From contig NZ_JAUHPW010000007.1 of assembly GCF_030418455.1 (NCBI RefSeq), forward strand, positions 62,001 through 126,000: 64,000 nt of DNA, given 5' to 3'. Positions 9,266 through 17,895 of this stretch are shown piece after piece (within the stretch, counting starts at the first letter, position 1; each line of letters starts with the position of its first letter). A model generated the notes under the pieces. It saw nothing but the letters and a program-made list of their open reading frames with translations, did no database searches and had not been told where the DNA came from. This stretch comes from Demequina litoralis. GTDB lineage: Bacteria; Actinomycetota; Actinomycetes; Actinomycetales; Demequinaceae. The position numbers and the translations under genes are program-made.

Positions 9266-10617
9266 GCGAGCGCATCCACTTCATCGGCGTCGGCGGCTCG
9301 GGCATGTCCGCGGTCGCACGGCTCATCGCCGCCCGCGGCTACACGGTGTCCGGCACCAACCTCGCCGAGACCGCCTACTTCCAGGCGCTCGCCGACGCGG
9401 GCATGGACGTCCAGCTGGGCCACGACGCGGCCCTCGTCGACGGCGCCGCCGCCGTCGTGGTGTCGACCGCGGTGCGCGAGACCAACGTCGAGCTGGCGCG
9501 CGCCCGCGAGCTGGGCATCCCGGTGTGGCACCGCTCCGAGGCGCTCGTGCGCGCGCTCGAGGGCCAGCGCCTCGTCGCCGTCGCCGGCTCGCACGGCAAG
9601 ACCACCACCTCCGCTATGGTCGCGCACGCGCTCCACGCGAGCGGCATCGACGCGGGCTTCGCGGTGGGCGCGCGCGTCTTCGGCATCGAGGGTGCCGTGG
9701 CCGGCGGGTACGCCGGCTCGGCCGGGATCTCGGTGCTCGAGGCCGACGAGTCGGACGGCTCGTTCCTGCGCTACCACCCCGAGGTCGCGATCCTGCTCAA
9801 CATCGAGCCCGACCACCTCGACTTCCACGGCACCGTCGAGAACCTCCACCGCGCCTTCGCGGACTTCGCCGCGCAGTCCCGCACCGTCATCGCGTGCGTG
9901 GACGATGCGGTGGTCCGGCGGCTCGCGGACGAGGCCCGCGCCGCGGGCGTCCGGGTGCTCACGTACGGCTCGCCGAGTTCGGGCGCCGATGCGGTCGTGG
10001 GCCCCGAGACCCTCGCCTACGAGGGCCGCGAGGTTCCCCTCGCGGTGAGCGCGCCGGGCGCGCACAACCGCCTCAACGCGACCGCCGCGTGGCTCGCGGC
10101 GGTCGAGATGGGCGCGGACCCCGAGGCCGCCGCCGCATCGTTCTCCACGTTCGCCGGCACGGGGCGCCGCTACCAGCTGCGCGGCGACGCCGCCGGCGTG
10201 CGCGTCATCGACGACTACGCCCATCACCCGACCGAGGTGGCCGCTCTGCTGCGCGCGGCCCGGGACGGGGGAGCGGGCCACATCGTGGTGCTCTTCCAGC
10301 CGGCGCTGTTCACCCGGACGCAGATGCACGCGGAGAGCTTCGGCCGCGCGCTGTCGGTCGCCGACGCGGACGTGGTGCTCGCGCCCGTCCACGGCGACCG
10401 CGAGGATCCCATCCCCGGCGTCTCCTCGGCCTCGATCGCCGCGCATGCGGTCATGCCCGAGGGGTCCACGCTCACGCTCGCGGACGACCTCGAGCACGCC
10501 GCCCGGCTCGCGGCCGACGCGGCGCGGCCCGGCGACACGGTCTACACCGTGGGCTCGGGGACGGTGACCCTGGCCGCCGACTGGATCCTCGCCCGCCTCG
10601 CGGAGCGCGATGTCTGA
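9262..10617 (+). CDS. murC: UDP-MurNAc:L-alanine ligase MurC
   Basis: Cytoplasmic ligase of 451 residues that adds the first L-Ala to UDP-MurNAc. The GTG start overlaps the murG stop. The N-terminal loop FIGVGGSGMSAVA binds the UDP substrate. The ATP loop GSHGKTTTS is near residues 110-118 (GSHGKTT is the MurC signature), and DDYAHHPTE is near residue 318. It overlaps ftsQ by eight bases. One exact GGACGATGC motif copy lies at 9900-9908, encoding Asp-Asp-Ala. Confidence 0.96.
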   Translation: MSERIHFIGVGGSGMSAVARLIAARGYTVSGTNLAETAYFQALADAGMDVQLGHDAALVDGAAAVVVSTAVRETNVELARARELGIPVWHRSEALVRALEGQRLVAVAGSHGKTTTSAMVAHALHASGIDAGFAVGARVFGIEGAVAGGYAGSAGISVLEADESDGSFLRYHPEVAILLNIEPDHLDFHGTVENLHRAFADFAAQSRTVIACVDDAVVRRLADEARAAGVRVLTYGSPSSGADAVVGPETLAYEGREVPLAVSAPGAHNRLNATAAWLAAVEMGADPEAAAASFSTFAGTGRRYQLRGDAAGVRVIDDYAHHPTEVAALLRAARDGGAGHIVVLFQPALFTRTQMHAESFGRALSVADADVVLAPVHGDREDPIPGVSSASIAAHAVMPEGSTLTLADDLEHAARLAADAARPGDTVYTVGSGTVTLAADWILARLAERDV

Positions 10618-11671
10618 GGTCCGCCGTCCCCCACGCCCGGCCGCCCGCCGGGAGCAGGGCAACGCACCGGCCGCCTCGACCGGTGCGACCGAGCGCCCGC
10701 GGTCGGGCAGCGTCGCCACGGGCACGCGGCCCCGCTCCACGGGTGTGCCGGTGACCGCGGAGTCCGACGAGCTCGCGCGGCCGTGGCGCCGGGACGCCGA
10801 CCGCCGGCGGCCCGCGCGCGCCGCGGAGCCGGCGGCCGAGCCCGCACGCGGCTCGCGCTGGCGCGGCCTCGTGAAGCGCCGCACGACGCGTGGCGCCGAG
10901 GCGGCCGCCGAGCAGCTCGGCAACGTCACGCTGCGGCTCCAGGCGCGGCTCAAGGAGCAGGCCGCCGCGCAGCGCCGCCTGTCGGCGATCGTGTGGGCCC
11001 GCCGCGCGGGCTACGTCGCGCTCGCGGGCGCGCTCGCGTGGGTAGTGCTCGCCTCGCCCGTGCTCGCGCTCGACCCCGAGCAGGTCGAGGTCACCGGCTA
11101 CGGCACCGTGGTGGATCCCGCGGACGTCGCCGCGGTGGTCGAGGCGAACGAGGGCCGCTCGCTCGCGACCCTCGCCTCGTCCCGCGTCGCCGACGAGCTG
11201 CGGGAGGTGCCCGGCGTGCGCGACGCGTCCGTCGAGCGCGTGTGGCCGCGCGGGCTGCTCATCGAGCTGACGTCGCGCGAGCCCGTCGCCGCCGTGCCCG
11301 ACGGCGAGGGCGGCTACGACCTGCTCGACTCCGAGGCGACCCGCGTGGGCCGCTCGGACGCGACGCCCGAGCGGCTGCCCGTCGTCACGGTCCCCGTCGG
11401 CAAGGGCAACGAGCGCATCCTCGAGTCCGTGCTCGGGGTCGTCAACCAGCTGCCCGTCAAGCTCCGCAACCGCGTCCAGGACATCTCGGCGACCACCGAG
11501 GACACCGTGACCTTCGTGCTGCGCAACGGGCCGCAGGTGGACTGGGGGAGCGCGGAGGACTCGGCGCTCAAGGCCCGCGTGCTCCAGGTGCTGCTCGACT
11601 CGGGCCAGGCCGACGACGTCACCGAGATCGACGTGTCGGCGCCCACGCTGCCGACCACCACGTCGAGCTGA
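10610..11671 (+). CDS. ftsQ: Cell division protein FtsQ/DivIB
   Basis: Bitopic divisome protein of 353 residues linking early and late division proteins. It has a long Pro/Arg-rich cytoplasmic part (residues 1-125), one membrane segment at about 132-152, then an extracytoplasmic POTRA domain (LDPEQVEVTGYGTV onward) and the FtsQ beta domain. The ATG overlaps the murC end by eight bases. It is the last gene before the ftsQ-ftsZ gap. Its stop codon is inside the first unit of a 47-bp tandem duplication carrying GC hairpins. Confidence 0.92.
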   Translation: MSEVRRPPRPAARREQGNAPAASTGATERPRSGSVATGTRPRSTGVPVTAESDELARPWRRDADRRRPARAAEPAAEPARGSRWRGLVKRRTTRGAEAAAEQLGNVTLRLQARLKEQAAAQRRLSAIVWARRAGYVALAGALAWVVLASPVLALDPEQVEVTGYGTVVDPADVAAVVEANEGRSLATLASSRVADELREVPGVRDASVERVWPRGLLIELTSREPVAAVPDGEGGYDLLDSEATRVGRSDATPERLPVVTVPVGKGNERILESVLGVVNQLPVKLRNRVQDISATTEDTVTFVLRNGPQVDWGSAEDSALKARVLQVLLDSGQADDVTEIDVSAPTLPTTTSS

Positions 11672-11742
11672 ACGGGGGCGCGCCACGCGCGCCGAACCGG
11701 GCACGTCCTCCGGGCTGAACGGGGGCGCGCCACGCGCGCCGA
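11667..11742 (+). repeat. Tandem duplication with twin GC hairpins between ftsQ and ftsZ
   Basis: A 29-base sequence at 11667-11695 recurs identically at 11714-11742 (period 47). The first copy contains the ftsQ stop codon. Each copy holds a perfect hairpin, GGCGCGC-CAC-GCGCGCC (11677-11693 and 11724-11740). The second is followed by an AT-rich GATAATTCTT but no clean T-run. Twin hairpins here may act as a partial terminator or an mRNA 3'-end stabiliser separating the mur transcript from ftsZ. The duplication is seen directly; its role is inference. Confidence 0.7.
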
Positions 11743-11814
11743 TAATTCTTCGCGACACGCGCGTGTCGCCGTCCGTATCGGACCGGCTCGACCGTACCTT
11801 CGTCAATGAACGAC

Positions 11815-11847
11815 TTGACATAACTATAACCCTCAACTTGAGGGTTA
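11815..11847 (+). promoter_or_regulatory. ftsZ promoter region with perfect palindrome
   Basis: TTGACA at 11815-11820 is a perfect -35-like hexamer. TATAAC at 11825-11830 is a good -10-like hexamer, but the two are too close to pair, so the exact promoter is unresolved. From 11828 to 11846 there is a perfect inverted repeat AACCCTCAACTTGAGGGTT, extendable by one base pair to 11827-11847. A further half-site-like GGTTAAGGTTGAAGGG follows. MerR-type regulators bind such dyads, and FtsR, a MerR-like activator of ftsZ, is known in Corynebacterium and Mycobacterium. Assignment to FtsR is inference. Confidence 0.55.
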
Positions 11848-11866
11848 AGGTTGAAGGGACAGGCAC

Positions 11867-13039
11867 ATGGCCGCACCGCAGAACTACATCACGCACATCA
11901 AGGTCGTCGGCGTGGGCGGCGGCGGCGTCAATGCCGTGAACCGCATGATCGATGTCGGCCTCAAGGGGGCCGAGTTCATCGCGATCAACACCGATGCCCA
12001 GGCGCTCCTCATGTCCGACGCGGACGTGAAGCTCGACATCGGTCGCGAGCTCACCCGCGGCCTCGGCGCCGGCGCGGACCCCGAGGTCGGCAAGAAGGCC
12101 GCCGAGGACCACGAGGACGAGATCGCGGAGGCCCTGCGCGGCGCCGACATGGTCTTCGTCACCGCGGGCGAGGGCGGCGGCACCGGCACCGGCGGCGCGC
12201 CCGTCGTGGCCCGCATCGCGCGCTCGCTCGGCGCGCTCACCGTCGGCGTCGTGACCCGCCCCTTCGGCTTCGAGGGCCGCCGCCGCGCGGACCAGGCCGA
12301 GAACGGCATCGCGACCCTGCGCGACGAGGTCGACACCCTCATCGTCATCCCCAACGACCGCCTCCTCGACATCTCGGACACGCAGCTCAGCGTGCTCGGC
12401 GCGTTCGCCGCGGCCGACCAGGTGCTCCAGGGCGGCGTCCAGGGCATCACGGACCTCATCACCACGCCGGGTCTCATCAACGTGGACTTCAACGACGTCA
12501 AGTCCGTCATGCAGGGCGCGGGCACCGCGCTCATGGGCGTGGCCAGCGCCCGCGGCGAGTCCCGCGCGCTCGAGGCCGCCGAGGGCGCGATCGCGTCCCC
12601 GCTGCTCGAGGCGTCGATCGAGGGCGCGCACGGCGTGCTGCTGTCGATCTCGGGCGGCTCGAACCTCGGCATCAAGGAGGTCGAGACCGCGGCCCGCCTC
12701 GTCCGCGAGGCCGCGCACCCGGAGGCGAACATCATCTTCGGCACCGTGATCGACGACTCGCTGGGCGACGAGCTCCGCATCACCGTCATCGCGGCCGGCT
12801 TCGACGGCGGCGCCCCCACGCACCGCGCGCACGCCGGCGCGCTGGGCGCCATCGAGTCGACCCCGGCCCCCAAGGCCGAGGAGCTCGAGCCCATCGACGC
12901 CCCCGTCGAGACCGACGTCATCCCCGCCGGCCCGACGGGCGAGGCGAAGGACCCGGCGCCCGCGACCGACGCGATCCCGCTGACGCCGCCGGCCCGCCCG
13001 GCAGCCGACACGCTCGACGTGCCCGAGTTCCTCCGGTAG
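11867..13039 (+). CDS. ftsZ: Tubulin-like division GTPase FtsZ
   Basis: Cytoplasmic GTPase of 390 residues forming the Z-ring. The glycine-rich tubulin signature [10 protein letters not shown] is near residue 100, and the T7-loop region with NVDFNDV follows near residue 205. The protein ends in an acidic linker and the conserved C-terminal peptide TLDVPEFLR that binds SepF and other partners. The ATG at 11867 follows a GAAGGGACAGG ribosome-binding region. The gene has its own upstream region carrying a palindrome, so it can be expressed separately from the mur genes. Confidence 0.98.
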   Translation: MAAPQNYITHIKVVGVGGGGVNAVNRMIDVGLKGAEFIAINTDAQALLMSDADVKLDIGRELTRGLGAGADPEVGKKAAEDHEDEIAEALRGADMVFVTAGEGGGTGTGGAPVVARIARSLGALTVGVVTRPFGFEGRRRADQAENGIATLRDEVDTLIVIPNDRLLDISDTQLSVLGAFAAADQVLQGGVQGITDLITTPGLINVDFNDVKSVMQGAGTALMGVASARGESRALEAAEGAIASPLLEASIEGAHGVLLSISGGSNLGIKEVETAARLVREAAHPEANIIFGTVIDDSLGDELRITVIAAGFDGGAPTHRAHAGALGAIESTPAPKAEELEPIDAPVETDVIPAGPTGEAKDPAPATDAIPLTPPARPAADTLDVPEFLR

Positions 13040-13045
13040 GGAGGG

Positions 13046-13777
13046 GTGCTCGACGCCGGGCTGCCGGTTCGCGCGTTCTTCACCACCCGGGCGGGCGGCC
13101 TCTCGGCCGGCCCGTACGAGTCGCTCAACCTCGCCACCCACGTGGGTGACGACCAGGAGACGGTCGCGCGCAACCGCGCGGCCGTCTCCGTCATGGCGGG
13201 CGCGCCCGTGTCCTTCCTCCACGCCGAGCACGGCATCCGCGTGGCCGAGGTGACCTACCCGGGGGAGGACCCCGAGGTCGCCGACGTGCTCGTCACCCGC
13301 ACGCCCGGCGTCGCGCTGGGTGCCATCGCGGCGGACTGCGTGCCGATCCTCATGCACGATGCGGCGACCGGTGCCGTCGCCGCGGTGCACGCCGGGCGCG
13401 AGGGCGTGCGCCTGGGAGCCGTGGACGCCGCCGTCGCGGGGCTGCTCGACCTGCGGACGCCCGCGCAGCGGCGCGCGCGCGGGGGCATGTCGGCCAGCAT
13501 CGGGCCCGCGGCCTGCGGGCGCTGCTACGAGGTGCCCGCGGACATGCGCGACGCCGTCGCCGCGCGCCACGCCACCGCCCGCTCGACCACGCGGGCGGGC
13601 ACGCCCGCGCTCGACCTGCCGCGTGCCGTCGAGACCCGCCTGGGCGAGCTCGGCTTCACCTCGGTGCTGCGCCAGCGCGTGTGCACCATCGAGGACGCGC
13701 GCCTGTTCTCGCATCGTCGCGACGGCGTCACGGGACGTCACGCCGGCGTCGTCGTCTGCGGCGTGTCGGTCCGCTGA
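13046..13777 (+). CDS. pgeF: Laccase-domain protein PgeF (YfiH/YlmD family)
   Basis: Protein of 243 residues from the family once called polyphenol oxidase. Members act as peptidoglycan editing factors or purine nucleoside phosphorylases. The GTG start overlaps a GGAGGG ribosome-binding site six bases behind ftsZ. Likely metal ligands are visible as HAEHG, ADCVP and VHAGREG; the last is a variant of the common HAGWRG. Its place between ftsZ and sepF is the usual actinobacterial one. The precise substrate cannot be read from sequence. Confidence 0.85.
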   Translation: MLDAGLPVRAFFTTRAGGLSAGPYESLNLATHVGDDQETVARNRAAVSVMAGAPVSFLHAEHGIRVAEVTYPGEDPEVADVLVTRTPGVALGAIAADCVPILMHDAATGAVAAVHAGREGVRLGAVDAAVAGLLDLRTPAQRRARGGMSASIGPAACGRCYEVPADMRDAVAARHATARSTTRAGTPALDLPRAVETRLGELGFTSVLRQRVCTIEDARLFSHRRDGVTGRHAGVVVCGVSVR

Positions 13778-13834
13778 CCAGGCCCGTCACGGCCCTACCG
13801 TGAAGGCGTTGAACGGCACCACGACCAGGGGGTC

Positions 13835-14317
13835 ATGATGAGCGCAATGCGCAAGGCGATCCAGTACCTCGGCTTCGACGTGAGCGAGCAGGAGGAGTAC
13901 GGCTACGCCGAGCCCGACCTCGCCCCCGTGACGAACCTGCACGACGTGTCGGAGGTCAAGCAGGCGCAGCACGGCCCCAAGGCCGCGCCCGCCAAGCAGA
14001 CCCGCGCGCCGCGCGAGGGTGCCGCCGCGCCCGCGCAGGACCTGCGCCGCATCCAGACCATCAAGCCGCGCAGCTACAACGACGCGCGCCTCATCGGCGA
14101 GGCCTTCCGCATGGGCATCCCGGTGATCATGAACCTCACCGAGATGACCGACGCCGACGCGAAGCGTCTCGTCGACTTCTCCGCGGGCCTGTCCTTCGGA
14201 CTCCACGGCTCGATCGAGCGCGTCACCACGTCGGTGTTCCTGCTCTCGCCCGCGCACGTCGAGATCGGCATCGACGAGGAGCCCGTCCAGGACCAGGCCT
14301 TCTACAACCAGTCCTGA
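13835..14317 (+). CDS. sepF: Cell division protein SepF
   Basis: Cytoplasmic Z-ring membrane anchor of 160 residues. The N-terminal amphipathic helix ([10 protein letters not shown]) is followed by a variable Ala/Pro linker and the conserved beta domain running from about residue 75 ([12 protein letters not shown]) through [19 protein letters not shown] to [10 protein letters not shown]. In actinobacteria SepF is the essential membrane tether of FtsZ. Two adjacent ATGs (13835 and 13838) are possible starts behind AGGGGG. Confidence 0.93.
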   Translation: MMSAMRKAIQYLGFDVSEQEEYGYAEPDLAPVTNLHDVSEVKQAQHGPKAAPAKQTRAPREGAAAPAQDLRRIQTIKPRSYNDARLIGEAFRMGIPVIMNLTEMTDADAKRLVDFSAGLSFGLHGSIERVTTSVFLLSPAHVEIGIDEEPVQDQAFYNQS

Positions 14318-14326
14318 GCCGCGCGG

Positions 14327-14332
14327 TAGGCT
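14327..14332 (+). promoter_or_regulatory. -10 element for leaderless yggT transcript
   Basis: TAGGCT is followed by six bases and then the GTG start at 14339. This TANNNT-N6/7-start spacing recurs at several genes in the window and fits leaderless transcription. Confidence 0.5.
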
Positions 14333-14338
14333 CGCAGC

Positions 14339-14635
14339 GTGTCCTTCCTCTTCGGCGCGCTGCAGTTCGTGCTCTTCCTGTTCATGATGGCGCTGCTCGG
14401 CCGCGTCATCGTCAGCCTCGTGATGGCCTTCGCGCATGACTGGCGCCCCACCGGTGCCGCGCTCGTCGCCGTGGAGGGCGTCCTGACCGTCACCGACCCG
14501 CCGATCAAGGCCGTGCGCAAGGTGGTCCCGCCGCTGTCGCTCGGGCAGGTGCGCATCGACCTGGCGTTCCTCATCGTGTTCCTCGCGGTCTCGCTGCTCT
14601 ACCAGGTGGTGAGCGCGGTCGCGATGAGCCGCTGA
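14339..14635 (+). CDS. YggT-family membrane protein
   Basis: Small integral membrane protein of 98 residues with hydrophobic segments at about 4-26, 50-60 and 72-94. The central PPIKAVRKVVPPL stretch is typical of the YggT family. The gene lies between sepF and divIVA as in most actinobacteria and firmicutes. A role in cell-envelope organisation or osmotic stress is suspected for the family, but no mechanism is known. The GTG start is supported by the TAGGCT element six bases upstream. Confidence 0.85.
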   Translation: MSFLFGALQFVLFLFMMALLGRVIVSLVMAFAHDWRPTGAALVAVEGVLTVTDPPIKAVRKVVPPLSLGQVRIDLAFLIVFLAVSLLYQVVSAVAMSR

Positions 14636-14652
14636 CTCGCAAGTCTCAAGTG

Positions 14653-14678
14653 CGTGCCGATACATCTGTCGGTACAGT
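14653..14678 (+). promoter_or_regulatory. Possible divIVA promoter with imperfect dyad
   Basis: TACAGT at 14673-14678 is a -10-like hexamer 58 bases before divIVA. It sits at the edge of an imperfect dyad, CCGATACA-TC-TGTCGG. No convincing -35 element is visible, so this is a tentative call. Confidence 0.35.
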
Positions 14679-14736
14679 GACGAAGTATCCGCAAGGCCGG
14701 GAGACCGGCCCCGACCCGCGTGAGGTGGAAGTCGAC

Positions 14737-15609
14737 ATGGCATTGCTGACCGCCGAGGACGTCCTCAACAAGGCCTTCTCCAAGACCAAGTACCGCGAGG
14801 GCTTCGACCAGGACGAGGTGGACGACTTCCTCGACGAGGTCGCGGCCACGATCGCGCAGCTCACCCAGGAGCGCGACGAGCTCGCCGCCAAGGTGCAGGA
14901 GGGCGGCGTCGCGCCGGCCCCCGCCGAGCCCACGCAGGAGACCGGCCTGCTCCAGGCCGCGACCGACGTCAACCCGCCCACGCCGACCGGCATGCTCGCG
15001 ATGGCGCAGAAGCTGCACGACGAGTACGTCGCCGCCGGCGAGGAGGAGAAGGAGCGCCTCGTCGAGGAGGGCAAGGCCAAGGCCGAGTCCATCGTCGAGC
15101 GCGCCGAGACCGACGCGCAGGCCCGCATGGACGAGCTCACGACCGAGCGCTCGCTGCTCGAGACGAAGATCGACGACCTGCGCCGGTTCGAGCGCGACTA
15201 CCGCGCCCGCCTCAAGTCGTACCTGTCGAACCTGCTGGGCGACCTCGACCACGCCGAGGGCACCGCCCCCGCGCCGGTCGCGTCGTTCGTCGGCGAGGAG
15301 CTCGTCGACGACGAGCCCGAGGCCGCCGAGGAGGACTTCGCGGCGGAGGCGCCGGCCGAGTCCGCGGACGAGGGCGAGGGTGAGGGTGAGGAGGCCCCCG
15401 AGGCCGCCGCCGAGGAGTCCGAGGAGGCCGCTGACGAGGCCGCCGAGGAGGACGCGGAGGAGCCGCACCCGTTCGCCCCGGTCACCGGCATGACCCCCAA
15501 GCTCGCGGAGCAGCCGTACCAGCCGCAGGCGACGCAGTACGGCACGCCGTACACGCCGCAGAGCCCCTGGAGCCAGCCGTCCGAGGGCGACGAGGAGAAG
15601 CGGGACTGA
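14737..15609 (+). CDS. divIVA: Polar growth scaffold DivIVA/Wag31
   Basis: Coiled-coil scaffold of 290 residues that marks curved membrane and organises polar growth and division in actinobacteria. The N-terminal membrane-binding domain reads MALLTAEDVLNKAFSKTKY with the conserved FDQDEVDDFLDEV. A second coiled coil spans about residues 85-170, ending in the SYLSNLLGDL-type motif. The tail is strongly acidic (Glu/Asp/Ala) and ends in a Gln/Pro/Tyr-rich stretch. I chose the ATG giving the canonical MALL start rather than an upstream in-frame ATG. A strong terminator follows. Confidence 0.93.
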   Translation: MALLTAEDVLNKAFSKTKYREGFDQDEVDDFLDEVAATIAQLTQERDELAAKVQEGGVAPAPAEPTQETGLLQAATDVNPPTPTGMLAMAQKLHDEYVAAGEEEKERLVEEGKAKAESIVERAETDAQARMDELTTERSLLETKIDDLRRFERDYRARLKSYLSNLLGDLDHAEGTAPAPVASFVGEELVDDEPEAAEEDFAAEAPAESADEGEGEGEEAPEAAAEESEEAADEAAEEDAEEPHPFAPVTGMTPKLAEQPYQPQATQYGTPYTPQSPWSQPSEGDEEKRD

Positions 15610-15626
15610 CGCTTCCGACACGCGAC

Positions 15627-15653
15627 GCGCCGCGCCTTCGGGCGCGGCGCTTT
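15627..15653 (+). terminator. Rho-independent terminator after divIVA
   Basis: Perfect ten-base-pair stem GCGCCGCGCC-TTCG-GGCGCGGCGC (15627-15650) with a stable TTCG tetraloop, followed by TTTGCT. It ends the dcw cluster. A smaller hairpin, GGAGGG-GACTA-CCCTCC-TTTC, lies just downstream around 15666-15686. Confidence 0.85.
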
Positions 15654-15709
15654 GCTATGTGCTCCGGAGGGGACTACCCTCCTTTCACCAGGCAGAGACG
15701 AGGACAGTC

Positions 15710-16162
15710 ATGAGCAGCACCGATGTGACCATCGTGGTGGTGGACCCCGCCGAGCTGAAGCCGGCGGATGCGAAGAAGCTTCCCGTGCGTGACGGCGACG
15801 ACGCCTGGAAGATCACGGACCTCCGGCAGATCGTGGAGGTGCTCAACTCCGACGTCGAGCGCCTCGTCACCGAGCTGGGCGTCACCGAGCACGAGCTCGA
15901 CGACCTCCTGCACACGTCCGAGGGCGCCGGGGACGACCAGGCGGACGCCGGGTCGACCGCGCTCGAGCGCGAGCAGGAGATGTCGATCGTCAACAACACG
16001 CGCGACATGCTCGAGCAGAGCGTCGACGCGCTGCGCCGCATCAAGGCGGGCACCTACGGCGCCTGCCAGTCGTGCGGCCAGGGCATCGGTCGGGCGCGCC
16101 TCATGGCGTTCCCGCGCGCGAACCTGTGCGTCACGTGCAAGCAGCGCGAGGAGCGCCGTTGA
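15710..16162 (+). CDS. TraR/DksA C4 zinc-finger family protein
   Basis: Protein of 150 residues with an alpha-helical middle part and a C-terminal DksA/TraR-type zinc finger: ACQSCG near residue 120 and LCVTCK near residue 142. Members bind the secondary channel of RNA polymerase or act as small regulators; the exact role in actinobacteria is unclear. The ATG follows GACGAGGA, and TACCCT at about 15675 may be its -10. It overlaps lspA by four bases. Confidence 0.85.
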   Translation: MSSTDVTIVVVDPAELKPADAKKLPVRDGDDAWKITDLRQIVEVLNSDVERLVTELGVTEHELDDLLHTSEGAGDDQADAGSTALEREQEMSIVNNTRDMLEQSVDALRRIKAGTYGACQSCGQGIGRARLMAFPRANLCVTCKQREERR

Positions 16163-16785
16163 CCTGGAGGCCGGCCTTCTGGCTGTACGCCGCGGGCGTG
16201 GTCGTCGTCGACCAGCTCACCAAGCAGTGGGCGCTCGAGACCCTCGAGCCGTACGTGGAGCACCCGGTCCTGGGTGACCTGCTGTCCATCCAGCTGGTCT
16301 TCAACTCGGGCGCGGCGTTCAGCCTCGGGGACGAGACCACCTGGATCCTCACGATCGTGGCGGCGCTCGTCACGGTCGGCATCGTCGTGTACGGGCGGCG
16401 CGCGCAGCGCCCCTGGGCGGCCGCCGTGTTCGGCATCGCCCTCGGCGGCGCGCTCGGCAACCTCATCGACCGCATCTTCCGGCAGCCGTCCTTCGGCGAG
16501 GGCCACGTGGTCGACATGATCAACTACGCGGACCAGTTCGTCGGCAACGTCGCCGACATCGCGATCGTCGGCGCCGCGATCGCCATCGTGGGCGCGGGCC
16601 TGTTCTCCAAGCCGATCCTCGAGCCCGCCGAGGGCGACGCCGGGGACGATGCGGGGGACACGTCCGCGTCGACGTCCGCCGACGCCGACGCCACCGGGAC
16701 CGGGTCGGACGCCGCCGCATCGTCCCTCGACGATGCGGGGATCGACACCGACGCCGACACGGGCGGCGCGTCGCGCCGTGGCTGA
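16159..16785 (+). CDS. lspA: Lipoprotein signal peptidase LspA
   Basis: Membrane aspartic peptidase (signal peptidase II) of about 208 residues that cleaves prolipoprotein signal peptides after lipidation. Four hydrophobic segments are visible. Catalytic aspartates are D104 (GNLIDRI) and D133 (NVADIAI), with NSGAAFSL upstream. I infer a TTG start in a four-base TTGA overlap with the preceding gene, because no ATG or GTG gives a full first helix. The C-terminal tail, from about residue 155, is a long Asp/Ala/Thr/Ser-rich extension not needed for catalysis. It carries two exact copies of the repeated GGACGATGC motif. Confidence 0.92.
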   Translation: MTWRPAFWLYAAGVVVVDQLTKQWALETLEPYVEHPVLGDLLSIQLVFNSGAAFSLGDETTWILTIVAALVTVGIVVYGRRAQRPWAAAVFGIALGGALGNLIDRIFRQPSFGEGHVVDMINYADQFVGNVADIAIVGAAIAIVGAGLFSKPILEPAEGDAGDDAGDTSASTSADADATGTGSDAAASSLDDAGIDTDADTGGASRRG

Positions 16786-17695
16786 GACCCGCTACCTGCC
16801 CGTCCCCGACGCGCTCGTGGGGGAGCGCGCGGACGCCGCGCTCTCGCGCATGCTCGGCATGTCGCGGACCAAGGCGGCGGACCTGCTCGACGACGGCAAC
16901 GTGATGCTCGACGGCCGCAGCGTCGGCCGCTCGGACCGCCTCGGCGACGGCATCCTCGCCGTCGACATCCCCGAGGAGCGTCCCGCGGCTCCCGAGCCGC
17001 CGATCGAGGGCGGCCTCGAGGTGGCGTACGAGGACGAGGACATCGTCGTCGTGAACAAGCCCATCGGCGTGGCCGCGCACCCGTCGCCGGGCTGGACCGG
17101 CCCGACCGTGGTCGGCGCGCTCACCGGCGCCGGATACCGGCTCGCGGAGGCCGGCCCGCCGGAGCGCCAGGGCATCGTCCACCGCCTCGACGTCGGCACG
17201 TCGGGCCTCATGGTCGTCGCCCGCACCGTGCCCGCGTACTCGGTGCTCAAGCGCGCCTTCAAGGAGCGCACCGTCGAGAAGATCTACCACGCCGTCGCGC
17301 AGGGGCACCTCGACCCGACCGAGGGCACCATCGACGCCCCCATCGGGCGTCACCCCAGCTCCGACTGGAAGTTCGCGGTGGTCGAGGGCGGCAAGCCGTC
17401 GGTCACCCACTACGAGGTGCTCGAGATGTTCCCGAGCGCCTCGCTGCTCGAGATCCACCTCGAGACGGGCCGCACGCACCAGATCCGCGTCCACATGGCC
17501 GCGATGCGCCACCCGCTCGCGGGCGACCTCACCTACGGCGCGGATCCGACGCTCGCGAAGCGCCTCAACCTCACGCGCCAGTGGCTGCACGCGCACGAGC
17601 TCGCGTTCGAGCACCCGACGCGCGGGGGAGAGGTGCGGGTGACCTCGCACTACCCGGACGACCTCGCGGCGGCCCTCGAGGCGCTGCGAGGCTGA
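16778..17695 (+). CDS. RluA-family 23S rRNA pseudouridine synthase
   Basis: Protein of 305 residues with an N-terminal S4 RNA-binding domain (residues 15-60) and an RluA/RluD catalytic domain. The active-site motif [14 protein letters not shown] places the catalytic Asp at about residue 138. [11 protein letters not shown] is a second family signature. The GTG start lies in the last eight bases of lspA, the usual lspA-rluD pairing. It most resembles RluD, which modifies helix 69 of 23S rRNA, but the target is inferred. Confidence 0.9.
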   Translation: MAETRYLPVPDALVGERADAALSRMLGMSRTKAADLLDDGNVMLDGRSVGRSDRLGDGILAVDIPEERPAAPEPPIEGGLEVAYEDEDIVVVNKPIGVAAHPSPGWTGPTVVGALTGAGYRLAEAGPPERQGIVHRLDVGTSGLMVVARTVPAYSVLKRAFKERTVEKIYHAVAQGHLDPTEGTIDAPIGRHPSSDWKFAVVEGGKPSVTHYEVLEMFPSASLLEIHLETGRTHQIRVHMAAMRHPLAGDLTYGADPTLAKRLNLTRQWLHAHELAFEHPTRGGEVRVTSHYPDDLAAALEALRG

Positions 17696-17770
17696 TCGCC
17701 GGAGCGGCCCCCGCGCCACGACGTCCTGCGCGGTGCAGTGGCGGCACCGCCCCGTGCGGCGCGCTCGCGT

Positions 17771-17888
17771 GCACGTCGTGTTCGCGTATTTCAGGAATCG
17801 CTTGAACAGCCCCGCCGGAGGGGCGGTTCCGCTGCCCGCCGCGAGGCCTGTTCACGCCTGCGTTGAAATACGCGGACACGAGGTGTGC
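17771..17888. repeat. Long imperfect inverted repeat between convergent genes
   Basis: Arms of about 40 bases (17771-17809 and 17848-17888) are reverse complements over most of their length. Both read, in the stem sense, TCGTGT-Y-CGCGTATTTCA and then TGAACAG, with a divergent stretch of about nine bases between. A 38-base spacer holds a CCCCGCCGGAGGGGCGG core. As RNA from either strand this would fold into one long hairpin, fitting a bidirectional terminator or a small palindromic element. It lies in the 412-base gene-free gap 17696-18107, where I see no gene. Confidence 0.65.
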
Positions 17889-17895
17889 ACCCGCC

